Assembly: GCF_030123505.1 (NCBI RefSeq)
Contig: NZ_CP126115.1
Span: forward strand, 6,152,001 to 6,216,000
DNA length: 64,000 nucleotides
Reading direction: 5' to 3'
DNA from: Neobacillus sp. YX16
GTDB taxonomy: Bacteria > Bacillota > Bacilli > Bacillales > Cytobacillaceae
Positions 53,449 to 62,884 of the stretch are shown here, in pieces. Numbering within the stretch: the stretch's first letter is position 1; each line of letters begins with the position of its first letter. Position numbers and translations under genes: made by a program. The notes under the pieces are model-generated. The model made no database searches. It saw only the letters and a program-made list of their open reading frames with translations, and was not told the origin of the DNA.

Positions 53449-54741
53449 TTAAATTTGTCTCCAAGGACTGCGAACAACATTTGTTTGATTGCGATCTGGC
53501 CCTACAGAGAAAGTAGTTAATGGAATTCCAGTAAGCTGTGTTACCCGTTCAACATAATGACGTGCATTTAAAGGAAGTTCATCTAATGTTTTAACTCCTG
53601 TAATATCCTCAGACCATCCTGGAAGCTCTTCATAGACTGGTTCACACTCCGCTAACACCTTAAGGCTTGCAGGGTATTCAGTAATCAGTTCACCCTTGTA
53701 GCTATAGGCTGTACAGATTTTTAACGTTTCAAGCCCAGATAGCACATCAATGGAATTCAGTGAAAGGTCCGTTAAGCCGCTAACACGACGTGCATGACGA
53801 ACAACTACACTGTCAAACCAGCCAATTCGACGTGGACGTCCAGTTGTTGTACCGTACTCACGTCCTACTTCACGAATTTGACTGCCAATTTCATCATGTA
53901 ACTCCGTTGGGAACGGTCCGTCACCAACACGAGAGGTATACGCCTTACAAACTCCCACAACATGTGTGATTTTTGATGGGCCAACGCCAGAGCCAATTGT
54001 AACGCCTCCTGCAACAGGATTCGATGAAGTAACAAATGGATACGTACCTTGGTCAATATCTAACATAACTCCCTGAGCGCCTTCAAATAAAACCCGTTTG
54101 CCTTCATCTAGAGCGTCATTTAACACTACAGATGTATCACAAACATATTGTTTAATTTGCTGCCCATATTCGAAATACTCATCTAAGATTTCCTCTTTTG
54201 TAAATCCTGTTGTCTCATAAATGCGTTCGAACAAACGATTCTTTTCAGCTAGGTTTCGTTCAAGCTTTTCTTCAAAAACGTCACGCTCAAGGAGGTCAGC
54301 AATTCTGATTCCAACGCGCGCTGCCTTATCCATATAAGCAGGGCCGATTCCTTTTTTAGTGGTTCCAATTTTATTGGCACCCTTACTTTCTTCCTCAACA
54401 ACATCGAGTTTTAAATGGTAAGGAAGGATAACGTGTGCGCGGTTACTGATGCGAAGGTTATCGGTTGTAATCCCTTTTTCGTGTAAATAGGCAAGCTCAG
54501 CAACAAGTGCCTTAGGATCGACCACCATTCCATTGCCAATTACACAGATTTTTTCCTTATAAAAGATTCCAGATGGAATTAAGTGTAATTTATATGTTTC
54601 ACCGTTGAATTTAATGGTGTGACCTGCGTTATTTCCACCTTGATATCGAGCAATTGCCTCTGCATTTTCGGAAAGAAAATCGGTAATTTTACCCTTTCCC
54701 TCGTCTCCCCATTGTGTACCAACTACCACTACTGACGTCAT
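53449..54741 (-). CDS. purA: Adenylosuccinate synthetase PurA
   Basis: 430-residue GTP-dependent enzyme joining IMP and aspartate in AMP synthesis. The N-terminal P-loop [14 protein letters not shown] is at residues 8-21, with the catalytic Asp and the adjacent GNNAGHT near 38. The IMP loop is [14 protein letters not shown], the switch region is [14 protein letters not shown], and the GTP end is [10 protein letters not shown]. The length is normal. Two PurBox-like sites upstream suggest PurR control. Confidence 0.96.
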   Translation of the reverse strand: MTSVVVVGTQWGDEGKGKITDFLSENAEAIARYQGGNNAGHTIKFNGETYKLHLIPSGIFYKEKICVIGNGMVVDPKALVAELAYLHEKGITTDNLRISNRAHVILPYHLKLDVVEEESKGANKIGTTKKGIGPAYMDKAARVGIRIADLLERDVFEEKLERNLAEKNRLFERIYETTGFTKEEILDEYFEYGQQIKQYVCDTSVVLNDALDEGKRVLFEGAQGVMLDIDQGTYPFVTSSNPVAGGVTIGSGVGPSKITHVVGVCKAYTSRVGDGPFPTELHDEIGSQIREVGREYGTTTGRPRRIGWFDSVVVRHARRVSGLTDLSLNSIDVLSGLETLKICTAYSYKGELITEYPASLKVLAECEPVYEELPGWSEDITGVKTLDELPLNARHYVERVTQLTGIPLTTFSVGPDRNQTNVVRSPWRQI

Positions 54742-54816
54742 ATAGGCACCTCCAAATTAAATACGCTTTTCTTTTTCCACACACAAGTTTACCAATTAAT
54801 GCAGGTAAAAGTCAAC

Positions 54817-54860
54817 AAAACACGAACGATTTATATTAACTTATTAAAATATGTTCGTAA
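54817..54860. promoter_or_regulatory. Inverted PurBox-like pair upstream of purA
   Basis: CGAAC (54823-54827) and GTTCG (54853-54857) lie 25 bp apart in AT-rich context. Each flank matches the PurBox consensus at about 10 of 13 positions. The spacing is 2-3 bp longer than usual. Confidence 0.5.
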
Positions 54861-54937
54861 AATATTAATTTATGAATCTAGCTTGTATTAGATGTTAGTT
54901 TTCCATAAAATAGGTATCATTAGGAAGGAAGTGTTAT

Positions 54938-55843
54938 ATGATTTTTAAAAAGAGATCGGAACCATTGGAATTAGTACTTTATCGTTTATTAAATGCTAGA
55001 ATGGATCTTTCAGAGAATGATAAAAAACATTTTTGGACAATCAATAAAGGGTATGAAGGCGAGGTAAGAAGCGATATTTGGCTGCTAAATCTTACTGATG
55101 ATTGGTTCGTTCTGCATGACTTATTACTTGAACATAACCAATCCACGTTCCAAATTGATACGTTAATCATTGCTTATGAGAAGATTCATCTATTAGACGT
55201 AAAAAATTTTGAAGGAGATTATGTTGTCAAAGATGATAAATGGTATAACCCCGCAGGTGTCCTACAAAAGAATCCATTACACCAGCTAGAACGCTGCGAA
55301 ACCTTACTTGAAAAATTGCTGCACGAATTAGGATATCATTTTACGATTGCTTCCTATCTTATCTTCAAAAACCCCGAGTTCCACTTATATTTACCCTCAA
55401 TCCAGCCAGCCATTATTTTTCCAACACAGCTTAACCGCTTTTTAAAAAGGTTAAATTCAGGACCAGTAAAACTAAACAAAAAGCATTTTCAATTAGCCGA
55501 GCAATTAGAAGGTCTGCATAAAATTGAATCTCCCTATCCAAGATTACCTCCATACAGCTTTGAAAAGTTGAAAAAAGGTATCACTTGCCGGGATTGCAGG
55601 AACTTTTTAACAGATGGGACATTGAAATGTAAGAAATGTGGATGTATAGAGGAGCCTGAGGCAGCTATATTAAGAAGTGTGAATGAATTTAGCTTACTTT
55701 TTCCGGATATAAAGATTACGACAGATAGAATTCATGAATGGTGCAGCATCATAAAGTCTAAAAAAACGATTAGACGTATTTTAGCAAAAAATCTTGAACT
55801 AATAAGACATAGTAGATCATCTTATTACATTTTAAAAGAGTAA
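54938..55843 (+). CDS. NERD-domain protein with zinc ribbon
   Basis: 301-residue protein with an N-terminal NERD (nuclease-related) domain at residues 35-150. The core strand pair FQIDTLIIAYEKIHLLDVKNFEGDY contains the Asp and the xVK lysine of the nuclease-like fold. A four-cysteine zinc ribbon is at about 222-244 (CRDCRNFLTDGTLKCKKCGC). The C-terminal 50 residues form a basic helix pair (KTIRRILAKNLELIRHSRSS). NERD proteins of this layout are common in Bacillus. The nuclease role is unproven. RBS AGGAAGG precedes ATG 54938. It diverges from purA. Confidence 0.85.
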   Translation: MIFKKRSEPLELVLYRLLNARMDLSENDKKHFWTINKGYEGEVRSDIWLLNLTDDWFVLHDLLLEHNQSTFQIDTLIIAYEKIHLLDVKNFEGDYVVKDDKWYNPAGVLQKNPLHQLERCETLLEKLLHELGYHFTIASYLIFKNPEFHLYLPSIQPAIIFPTQLNRFLKRLNSGPVKLNKKHFQLAEQLEGLHKIESPYPRLPPYSFEKLKKGITCRDCRNFLTDGTLKCKKCGCIEEPEAAILRSVNEFSLLFPDIKITTDRIHEWCSIIKSKKTIRRILAKNLELIRHSRSSYYILKE

Positions 55844-55848
55844 TTTTT

Positions 55849-55949
55849 CTATTCGTTACCGTCTATTTACCTTTTCAGCCTTTGCGGGCACGAATAGCCT
55901 CTATTCGTTACCGATAATCCCCATTTTCGGCCTGAACGGGTACGAATAG
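55849..55949. repeat. Two-unit inverted/direct repeat CTATTCGTTACCG ... CGAATAG
   Basis: CTATTCGTTACCG occurs at 55849-55861 and 55901-55913. Each copy is followed 36-40 bp later by a complementary half, CGGGCACGAATAG or CGGGTACGAATAG. Each unit can fold into a hairpin, and the unit period is 52 bp. It lies between the convergent NERD and dnaB genes. Confidence 0.78.
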
Positions 55950-55992
55950 CCTCAACTTTACAATTCTGGCCTTGTTGAGTTATCAATCTATT

Positions 55993-56020
55993 AAAAAAGC
56001 CAGCCAATGATTGGCCGGCT
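55993..56020 (-). terminator. Terminator after dnaB
   Basis: A 10-bp stem (55998-56007 with 56011-56020, one mismatch) is followed by a six-base T run on the minus strand. Confidence 0.85.
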
Positions 56021-56033
56021 AGCTCATTAAAAG

Positions 56034-57383
56034 TTATGCACTTGGATCGTACCGTGTCTCGAGGTTTACGAATTTATTGTACTCTTTTACAAACGCCAGC
56101 GAAACGGTGCCGGTTGGGCCGTTACGCTGCTTAGCGATAATGATTTCGATGATGTTTTTATTCTCGGATTCTTTATCGTAGTAATCATCACGGTAGAGGA
56201 AGGCAACGATATCGGCATCCTGCTCAATCGAACCGGATTCACGAATATCGGACATCATCGGACGTTTGTCCTGACGCTGTTCCACACCACGGGAAAGCTG
56301 TGATAGGGCAATAACAGGAACCTTAAGCTCACGCGCTAATTGTTTTAGGGATCTGGAAATCTCTGAAACCTCCTGCTGACGGTTCTCACCTGAACGGCCG
56401 CTTCCTAGGATTAACTGCAAATAATCGATTAGGATCATGCCTAAACCATGCTCTTGCTGCAGGCGACGGCATTTTGAACGGATATCACTGATTCTAACCC
56501 CAGGTGTATCGTCTATAAAAATTCCCGAATTTGACAGACTTCCCATGGCCATCGTCAGCTTACCCCAGTCATCATCTGTAAGGGAACCTGTACGCAGCCT
56601 TTGAGCATCGATATTTCCTTCCGAACAAAGCATACGCATAACAAGCTGTTCTGCACCCATCTCTAGACTGAATATGGCCACATTTTCACCCGTTTTTGTC
56701 GCAACATTGGCAGCAATGTTCAAGGCAAATGCCGTTTTACCAACGGAAGGACGGGCCCCAACGATAATTAAATCATTACGCTGGAAACCTGCTGTCATCC
56801 GATCCAATTCAGCAAATCCAGTTGAAATACCGGTAATATCCCCTACACGGTTATGCATTTCTTCTATATTGTCATACGTACGTACAAGGACATCTTTAAT
56901 ATTGTGGAAGGATCCAGCATTTTTCCGCTGCGCTACGGCAAGAATATTTTTTTCTGCCTCGCTTAAAAGTGCTTCGACTTCATCTTCACGAGAATAACCA
57001 TCTGAAGCAATCTCAGTGGCTGTTCGTATTAATCGTCTTAACAAAGACTTCTCTTCTACGATTCTCGCATAATACTCAATATTAGCAGCTGTTGGAACAG
57101 AACTAGCCAATTCACTTAAATAACTCACTCCGCCTGTATCTTCAATTAGCTTTGCTGCTGCTAACTCCTCGGTTACCGTTACAAGGTCAACGACCTTACC
57201 TTCGTCGTTCAGCTTCAACATAGCATTAAATATCTTTTGATGCGAAGCACGGTAAAAATCTTCAGGTATCAAGATTTCTGTAGCCACAGTTAAAGAAGAG
57301 GGTTCTAAGAAAATCGCACCTAAGACAGCTTGTTCAGCTTCAATATTTTGCGGTGGCAGACGATCTGCATATAAATCATTCAT
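56034..57383 (-). CDS. dnaB: Replicative DNA helicase DnaB (DnaC in Bacillus nomenclature)
   Basis: 449-residue hexameric replicative helicase. The N-terminal DnaB domain begins RLPPQNIEAEQAVLGAIFLE. The RecA-like domain has Walker A GARPSVGKTAFALN (about residue 207), Walker B MILIDYLQLI, and the conserved SDIRESGSIEQDADIVAFLY with the arginine finger region. It lies downstream of rplI, the usual Bacillus order. Confidence 0.96.
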   Translation of the reverse strand: MNDLYADRLPPQNIEAEQAVLGAIFLEPSSLTVATEILIPEDFYRASHQKIFNAMLKLNDEGKVVDLVTVTEELAAAKLIEDTGGVSYLSELASSVPTAANIEYYARIVEEKSLLRRLIRTATEIASDGYSREDEVEALLSEAEKNILAVAQRKNAGSFHNIKDVLVRTYDNIEEMHNRVGDITGISTGFAELDRMTAGFQRNDLIIVGARPSVGKTAFALNIAANVATKTGENVAIFSLEMGAEQLVMRMLCSEGNIDAQRLRTGSLTDDDWGKLTMAMGSLSNSGIFIDDTPGVRISDIRSKCRRLQQEHGLGMILIDYLQLILGSGRSGENRQQEVSEISRSLKQLARELKVPVIALSQLSRGVEQRQDKRPMMSDIRESGSIEQDADIVAFLYRDDYYDKESENKNIIEIIIAKQRNGPTGTVSLAFVKEYNKFVNLETRYDPSA

Positions 57384-57572
57384 CTATCAAAAACCTCCTA
57401 ATATGAAGAGGATAATTTATTATATATTAATAGTATTAAACCTAATTATGTCCATAATAAAGAAAAGTGACCAGCCTCAACCGATCACATCACTCATTTA
57501 AGAAAAAGTGTAGTTCCTTTTTCCCTTAACTTTTATTATTTTAACATGTTTAGCTAAAATTTGAACTGGAAA

Positions 57573-58022
57573 TTAATTTACTTCTTTTACATGAACGGTT
57601 AAAGTTGCTAAAACTTCATGATGAAGCTTAACTGGAACCTTTGTATGTCCAAGAGTACGAATCGCATCTGATAATTCCATTTTGCGCTTATCGATTTTAA
57701 TACCATGTTTCTTTTGAAGTTCTTCCGCAATTTGTTTTGTCGTAATTGAACCAAAAAGGCGGCCGCCTTCACCTGCTTTAGCAGAAAGCTCAACAGTAAT
57801 TTTTTCTAACTGCTCTCCTAGCTTTTTCGCTTCAGCTAGCTCTTCTGCTGCACGTTTGTCTTCCTTTTTCTGTTGACCTTCCAATGTGCTGATGTTTGCA
57901 TTACTCGCTTCAATTGCCAGGCCTTGCTTAATTAAGAAGTTATGCGCATAGCCATCCGCAACATTCTTTACTTCACCTTTTTTGCCTTTTCCTTTTACAT
58001 CTTTTAGAAAAATTACTTTCAT
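57573..58022 (-). CDS. rplI: 50S ribosomal protein L9
   Basis: 149 residues. The signature [27 protein letters not shown] lies near the N-terminus, followed by the long connecting helix (about 45-75) and a C-terminal domain. It binds 23S rRNA near the L1 stalk base. Its start overlaps the gdpP stop by 4 bp (ATGA). Confidence 0.96.
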   Translation of the reverse strand: MKVIFLKDVKGKGKKGEVKNVADGYAHNFLIKQGLAIEASNANISTLEGQQKKEDKRAAEELAEAKKLGEQLEKITVELSAKAGEGGRLFGSITTKQIAEELQKKHGIKIDKRKMELSDAIRTLGHTKVPVKLHHEVLATLTVHVKEVN

Positions 58023-59992
58023 TCCTTTTTCCCACCTTCAAAATAGTCTTCAATTGTTAGCTTTAATTGTCTTTCTGCTTCTGCTATGGAAATCCCGGTC
58101 AGCTGGGTAGCTGCATTTGTCAGGTGCCCGCCGCCTTGAAGCTTTTCCATAATGACCTGGACATTTACATTTCCAAGCGATCTGGCACTAATTCCAATCA
58201 GCCCTTCATTTCGTTTCGCAATCACAAAGGAGGCTGCTACACCATCCATCGTCAGGAGAGTATCTGCTGCCTGGGCTAGAAGGACTTGATCATGTTGGTC
58301 GCCTTCATCCCCTTTAGCAATGGCAATTCCATCGCGGTAAAAAACAACCGATTCAATTAATTTAGCCCGCTTAATGTACGTATCAACGCTTTCCTTTAAA
58401 AACTTCTGAACGAGGATGGTATCCGCTCCTTGGCCTCGTAAATAGGAGGCAGCGTCGAAGGTTCTAGCACCTGTTCGTAAAGTAAAGCTTTTCGTATCCA
58501 CCACGATTCCCGCGAGCAGTGCCGTTGCTTCTATCATTTCTATTTTACCGCGTTTCGGCTGGTATTCAAGAAATTCAGTTACAAGCTCTGCAGTTGAGGA
58601 AGCATATGGCTCCATATAAACAAGAACTGGATTTGAAATAAATTCTTCTCCTCGGCGATGATGGTCAATAACCACAACATTATCTATTTTATTAAGCAGT
58701 CGTTCTTCAATGACGAGTGCTGGCTTATGGGTATCAACGATAACTAGCAATGTTTTTTCTGTTGAAATCTCCAATGCTTCTTCTGGACCAATAAATCGAG
58801 AAAATAACTGCTCTTGATGGCGGATTTCTCCCATGAGCCGGTGAACAGCGCCATCCATTTCTTGGGGGTTCAAGACTATGTAGGCATCCTTTTGATTCAT
58901 TTGAGCAACCTTGTAAATACCAATAGATGACCCAATAGAATCCATATCAGGATTTTTATGACCCATAATTATGACCTTATCGCTTGCGGTAATTAAATCC
59001 TTTAAGGCATGGGAAATAACGCGGGCGCGTACTCTTGTCCGTTTTTCAACCGGATTTGTTTTACCGCCAAAGAATTTAACTTTACCATTGGGCTGTTTAA
59101 TCGCTACCTGATCTCCGCCTCTTCCTAAGGCTAAATCCAGACTTGATTGCGCTAATACACCTAACTCAGGCAGAGAAGGCGTCCCAGCACCTACACCTAT
59201 ACTTAGTGTGAAGGAGATATTTTGCTTAGATGTCATTTCTCTTACTTCATCTAGAACGGTAAATTTTCCTTTTTCGAGAAGCAGAAGAATAGCTTCATTG
59301 AAAACAGCAATAAATCGTTCAGATGAAATTCTTTTAAGAAAAATACCATTGTCCTGGGCCCACTTATTTAGGGTTGAAGTAACCATATTGTTAATACTGC
59401 CACGCATTTGGTCATCCATACCTTGTGTTAATTCATCATAATTATCTAAAAAGATAACTGCAATAACGGTGCGTTCATCGTGGTACATTTGTTCAATTTC
59501 TTTTTGTTCGGTGACATCAAAGAAGTAAAGGAGCTTCTCTTCACTTTTAAGAATCACCTGAAATTTCCGTTCGTGAAGGGTAATAATTTCTGTGCCAACC
59601 TCTTGTTTAATTAACGGAATCAACGTATCAGCTATTTCGTAGAGTGACCTTCCAATTAGGGTATCCTCATCAAAATAGGAGGAAAGAAAAGGATTGGTCC
59701 ACTCGATAGAGTATTCATCATTTATGAGCATAATCCCAATCGGCATCTCCATCAGCGCTTCTTCGCCAACCCTTTTCACTCGGTAAGAAAGGGTTGAGAT
59801 ATAGTCTTCCATCTCTTTTCTTTGGCGGGAATCAATGACTAACATATAGTAAAATGGCGGGATAATGAGAAATAACCCAACTAAGCTTAGTATCCAATTA
59901 TAGTAGGCCAGGACAATGAGCAGCACCACTGTAATGCCTATTAGCCCGTAAAAAGGATAACGAATCGAGCGTTTTTCAATAAATGCAGGCAA
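58019..59992 (-). CDS. gdpP: Cyclic-di-AMP phosphodiesterase GdpP (YybT)
   Basis: 657-residue membrane enzyme that hydrolyses c-di-AMP. Two N-terminal helices cover residues 12-52. A PAS domain (about 75-165) and a degenerate GGDEF domain (about 170-300, no GGDEF motif) follow. The DHH/DHHA1 domains contain [21 protein letters not shown] and DHHRRG, and the C-terminal [10 protein letters not shown]. It lies between yybS and rplI in the core replication/translation cluster. Confidence 0.95.
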   Translation of the reverse strand: MPAFIEKRSIRYPFYGLIGITVVLLIVLAYYNWILSLVGLFLIIPPFYYMLVIDSRQRKEMEDYISTLSYRVKRVGEEALMEMPIGIMLINDEYSIEWTNPFLSSYFDEDTLIGRSLYEIADTLIPLIKQEVGTEIITLHERKFQVILKSEEKLLYFFDVTEQKEIEQMYHDERTVIAVIFLDNYDELTQGMDDQMRGSINNMVTSTLNKWAQDNGIFLKRISSERFIAVFNEAILLLLEKGKFTVLDEVREMTSKQNISFTLSIGVGAGTPSLPELGVLAQSSLDLALGRGGDQVAIKQPNGKVKFFGGKTNPVEKRTRVRARVISHALKDLITASDKVIIMGHKNPDMDSIGSSIGIYKVAQMNQKDAYIVLNPQEMDGAVHRLMGEIRHQEQLFSRFIGPEEALEISTEKTLLVIVDTHKPALVIEERLLNKIDNVVVIDHHRRGEEFISNPVLVYMEPYASSTAELVTEFLEYQPKRGKIEMIEATALLAGIVVDTKSFTLRTGARTFDAASYLRGQGADTILVQKFLKESVDTYIKRAKLIESVVFYRDGIAIAKGDEGDQHDQVLLAQAADTLLTMDGVAASFVIAKRNEGLIGISARSLGNVNVQVIMEKLQGGGHLTNAATQLTGISIAEAERQLKLTIEDYFEGGKKE

Positions 59993-60015
59993 ATTTTTCA
60001 GCTCCTAAACAGTAG

Positions 60016-60963
60016 TCATCTCTCTTTTTTCGTAAAGCCTTTTCGTAAATCAAAGCCTAAGTCAATTATACCTAATATCCCTACAATATAAAGAAAAATT
60101 GGAATGGTGAAAGAGACAATCGCTATTGTTATAGAAATAGCTTTTGAAATACCCTTTTGATCGAAGTAATAAAATATAAATGTATATCCTTGCAGGACCA
60201 TTAGGAATTGCAGGATGTAGGTCATATTGATAATTGCCATATACCAGAAGGTACCTTCTTCAGGATTCATAAACATGCTTAAAAGCAAAGTAAGGAGAAA
60301 ATAATACATGATGCTTTTTGGCAAGGAAATGTCTTTAAAGCTTTTCCATTTTTCTACCTTAACTCCAAATCTTTTTATAATTGGGAAGGATACAAGCTGC
60401 ATGATAAATACAATTAAAAAGGAAGAAAGAACGAATAACGTTGGGATTAAAGTTTTAATTAGATTTAATCCATTATTAAATTGCTCCAACACCTTCTCCG
60501 AGTCCTGCGCATTTCCAAAGTTCTTTAATAAATCAGCGGAAACATTGAGTGACTCACGCATCATTTCAATCATTTCAGTGATCATATCTACTTTAAAAAG
60601 AACAATACTTGATACATAAATAATAATTAAATTAACTAGAAAGACAAGAGTACCTGCAATGAATAGAACACCCATATTCTTCTGTTTTTGAATAAGGTAC
60701 CCGATTACGACACCTGTTGTTCCATATGCAAGCGTTAATGGCAGGGACATAATACTTCCTACAATGAATGATAGAAGAAGGGAGGCGATGATAAAAACAA
60801 ATATACTTTTCCCATCATTCTTGGCTGCAAAAAGCATAAATGGTACAGCTAAGAATAGGTTTACAACCATTCCAAGCAACGGGACATAGATTGTAAGTAA
60901 CAATAGAACTGCAAAGGCTGCTAAAAGGATAGCACCTTCTGTTAATTTACGAACATTTTTCAC
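60016..60963 (-). CDS. yybS: DUF2232 membrane protein YybS
   Basis: 315-residue integral membrane protein with about eight helices, beginning LTEGAILLAAFAVLLLLTIY. It matches the DUF2232 (YybS) family always found beside gdpP in Bacillaceae. It resembles the membrane half of ECF-type transporters. Function unproven. It is 23 bp upstream of gdpP and probably cotranscribed. Confidence 0.9.
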   Translation of the reverse strand: MKNVRKLTEGAILLAAFAVLLLLTIYVPLLGMVVNLFLAVPFMLFAAKNDGKSIFVFIIASLLLSFIVGSIMSLPLTLAYGTTGVVIGYLIQKQKNMGVLFIAGTLVFLVNLIIIYVSSIVLFKVDMITEMIEMMRESLNVSADLLKNFGNAQDSEKVLEQFNNGLNLIKTLIPTLFVLSSFLIVFIMQLVSFPIIKRFGVKVEKWKSFKDISLPKSIMYYFLLTLLLSMFMNPEEGTFWYMAIINMTYILQFLMVLQGYTFIFYYFDQKGISKAISITIAIVSFTIPIFLYIVGILGIIDLGFDLRKGFTKKER

Positions 60964-61047
60964 TGCTTCACCTCAATTAATTCAAAAAACCCTATTTCTT
61001 AATTTTAGCTAGATACGCGCTGCTATTCAACAATTCTGCAATATAAA

Positions 61048-61080
61048 AGAAAAAAGCAGCAAGGGTTCCCCCTAGCTGCT
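61048..61080 (-). terminator. Terminator after rpsR
   Basis: AGCAGC with GCTGCT, one A-A mismatch, then AGGG with CCCT around loop TTCC. Six T residues follow on the minus strand. Confidence 0.87.
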
Positions 61081-61090
61081 CGAATTCAAT

Positions 61091-61333
61091 TTATTCCCCT
61101 GCAACGAATGGTAATAATGCCATTTGACGTGCACGTTTGATTGCAACTGTTAGTTTACGCTGATATTTAGCGCTTGTACCAGTTACACGACGTGGTAAAA
61201 TCTTTCCACGCTCAGAGATAAACTTTTTAAGTAAATCTACATCTTTATAATCGATGCGAGAGATACCATTTGCTGTAAAATAGCACACTTTACGGCGCTT
61301 CGCGCGTCCGCCTTTACGTCCTCCACCTGCCAT
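61091..61333 (-). CDS. rpsR: 30S ribosomal protein S18
   Basis: 80 residues from [20 protein letters not shown]. The S18 signature [20 protein letters not shown] leads into [20 protein letters not shown]. The start is ATG 61333, behind GAAGGGAGGG. It pairs with S6 in the ribosome platform and is third in rpsF-ssb-rpsR. Confidence 0.96.
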   Translation of the reverse strand: MAGGGRKGGRAKRRKVCYFTANGISRIDYKDVDLLKKFISERGKILPRRVTGTSAKYQRKLTVAIKRARQMALLPFVAGE

Positions 61334-61387
61334 GAAAATTCCCTCCTTCATTACTGTTATTTTAGAAACGTTCATTCAAATTTTACT

Positions 61388-61918
61388 TTAAAATGGTAAA
61401 TCATCATCGGAGATGTCTATCTGACCGTTACCTGCGAACGGATCATCATCCACTTTAGTAAAACCTTTGTTATTATTATTGTTGTTGTTTTGATACTGAC
61501 GTTGATTCTGATTGCCGCCGCCATAAGGATTTCCTTGCGGTTCCCTTGGAGGTGCACCGAAGTGATCGTTGTCGCTTCTTCCGCCGCCGCTAGATGCATT
61601 TTTAGGTTCAAGAAATTGAACACTTTCTGCCTGAACTTCAGTAACGTAAACACGCTTACCATCTTGTCCTTCATAGTTGCGGGTTTGAATACGGCCATCA
61701 ACACCTGCAAGACTGCCCTTTTTCAAGAAGTTCGCCACATTTTCAGCAGGTTTTCGCCAAACAACACAATTAATAAAGTCTGCTTCACGCTCACCAGCCT
61801 GACTAGAAAACGGGCGGTTAACTGCTAAAGTAAAAGTAGCTACAGGAACCCCATTTGGTGTATAACGCAAATCAGGATCTTTTGTTAAACGGCCAACAAG
61901 CACGACACGATTCATCAT
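61388..61918 (-). CDS. ssb: Single-stranded DNA-binding protein SsbA
   Basis: 176 residues. The OB fold (about 1-105) begins [21 protein letters not shown] Gly/Asn/Gln-rich linker follows, and the acidic tip DISDDDLPF recruits partner proteins. The start is ATG 61918, 9 bases after AAGGAG. The frame is open upstream through a parS-like site, but no RBS supports that. It lies between rpsF and rpsR, as in all Bacillus. Confidence 0.95.
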   Translation of the reverse strand: MMNRVVLVGRLTKDPDLRYTPNGVPVATFTLAVNRPFSSQAGEREADFINCVVWRKPAENVANFLKKGSLAGVDGRIQTRNYEGQDGKRVYVTEVQAESVQFLEPKNASSGGGRSDNDHFGAPPREPQGNPYGGGNQNQRQYQNNNNNNNKGFTKVDDDPFAGNGQIDISDDDLPF

Positions 61919-61946
61919 CAGAATCAACTCCTTTTCTTTCGGAGAA

Positions 61947-61962
61947 TGTTTCATGTGAAACA
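61947..61962. promoter_or_regulatory. Near-perfect parS site (15/16) upstream of ssb
   Basis: TGTTTCATGTGAAACA differs from the parS consensus only at position 8 (T for C). It lies in the 66-bp gap between rpsF and ssb. Confidence 0.75.
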
Positions 61963-61984
61963 TTCTGACCAAAATACATATATA

Positions 61985-62272
61985 TTAAGCTTCTTCTTTA
62001 ATTACTAAATGGCGAATGATATCTTCGCTGATTTTCGCAAGACGAGAAAATTCTTGTACCGCGTCAGCTGAAGATGTAGTTTTAACGATTTCGTAATATC
62101 CATCACGGAAATCATTGATTTCGTAAGCTAAACGACGCTTACCCCAATCTTTTGTTTCAGCAGTTTCCGCACCGTTTTCAAGAAGAATTCCGTTGAAACG
62201 CTCAACAAGAGCTTTTTTCGCTTCATCTTCAATATTTGGGCGGATGATGTACATGATTTCGTACTTATTCAT
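61985..62272 (-). CDS. rpsF: 30S ribosomal protein S6
   Basis: 95 residues from [20 protein letters not shown]. Family segments are [20 protein letters not shown] and the C-terminal [13 protein letters not shown]. The start is ATG 62272, with AAGGAGGTGAC upstream. It heads the rpsF-ssb-rpsR operon and is preceded by a structured leader that could bind S6:S18. Confidence 0.96.
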   Translation of the reverse strand: MNKYEIMYIIRPNIEDEAKKALVERFNGILLENGAETAETKDWGKRRLAYEINDFRDGYYEIVKTTSSADAVQEFSRLAKISEDIIRHLVIKEEA

Positions 62273-62281
62273 CACAGTCAC

Positions 62282-62318
62282 CTCCTTTTGGTCTAAACGG
62301 CCCATTTTGGGCAAGGAG
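62282..62318 (-). promoter_or_regulatory. rpsF leader structure, S6:S18-binding candidate
   Basis: CTCCTT (upstream in the mRNA) pairs with AAGGAG of the rpsF RBS (62313-62318 with 62282-62287). A stacked inner hairpin GCCCA/TGGGC lies between them, followed by an unpaired strand beginning CCG. This sequesters the RBS and resembles the known S6:S18 autoregulatory motif with its conserved CCG. Confidence 0.6.
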
Positions 62319-62420
62319 CAATTATTCATTACTCACAAGGTAAAATTTTAGCATAGTTCATCAGGAAAAGCAAGGTTGTTCACTATTTCAGTTTTTTCCT
62401 TTATGCTGTGTTAAATTAGG

Positions 62421-62796
62421 CTGTTGATTTGTGCTCCACAAAGGAAAGCTTCTTTGAATAATCACCGCAGTGACAGGCGGTCTCTGCCTGTCACGAGGCG
62501 CTTCGCTTTCCGCAGGCGGCTCGGGAAGCCTGTCTAGCTGCAGCGCCTAGCCCCTCGAGTCGCTTCGGTCCCAACGTTGAAGTCAAAGAACGACTTCATC
62601 GTCAGGCCCTCCAGCGCTTGTCGGGGCTGGACAAGGCGCTTCCGCTTTTCCTACTCCTCGGCGCTAAGAGATGAGCGGGGTCTCCCCTGTCCCGTCCTCC
62701 TGCAGGACATTGATTTACATCCTCGAGTCTGCCCACGCACGAAGAAAATGCGATAGCATTTTCGAGGAGTCTCGCGCCTTCCGCACAAATCAACAT
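62421..62796. repeat. GC-rich interspersed repeat, expanded copy B with nested hairpins
   Basis: The terminal repeats CTGTTGATTTGTGC (62421-62434) and GCACAAATCAACA (62783-62795) match copy A at 22961. The shared backbone includes GGCGCTTCGCTTTCCGCAGG, GGGGTCTCCCCTGTCCCGTC and TCTCGCGCCTTCCG. Copy B carries extra modules: hairpin GTGACAGGC/GCCTGTCAC near 62471-62495, GAAGTC/GACTTC near 62579-62598, GAAAATGC/GCATTTTC near 62744-62764, and a second GC-rich unit beginning GTCTAGCTGCAGCGCC. No gene was identified here. Confidence 0.85.
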
Positions 62797-62853
62797 AGTT
62801 CTAAAATCAAAAGTTTCCTTCAACACAGCCTTCCCTTAAAAGTCTCCCCACGT

Positions 62854-62877
62854 AAAAAGCCCTGCGAATGCAAGGCT
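62854..62877 (-). terminator. Terminator after ychF
   Basis: AGCCCTGC with GCAAGGCT (one mismatch) around GAAT, followed on the minus strand by TTTTT. Confidence 0.8.
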
Positions 62878-62884
62878 GACAATT

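Noticed and set aside
61919..61972. Upstream extension of ssb
   Set aside because: It lacks an RBS and runs through the parS-like site. The family start MMNRVVLVG has a clear AAGGAG.
62602..62826. Frames inside repeat copy B
   Set aside because: They are open only because of high GC content in the repeat. The translation is not protein-like and has no RBS.
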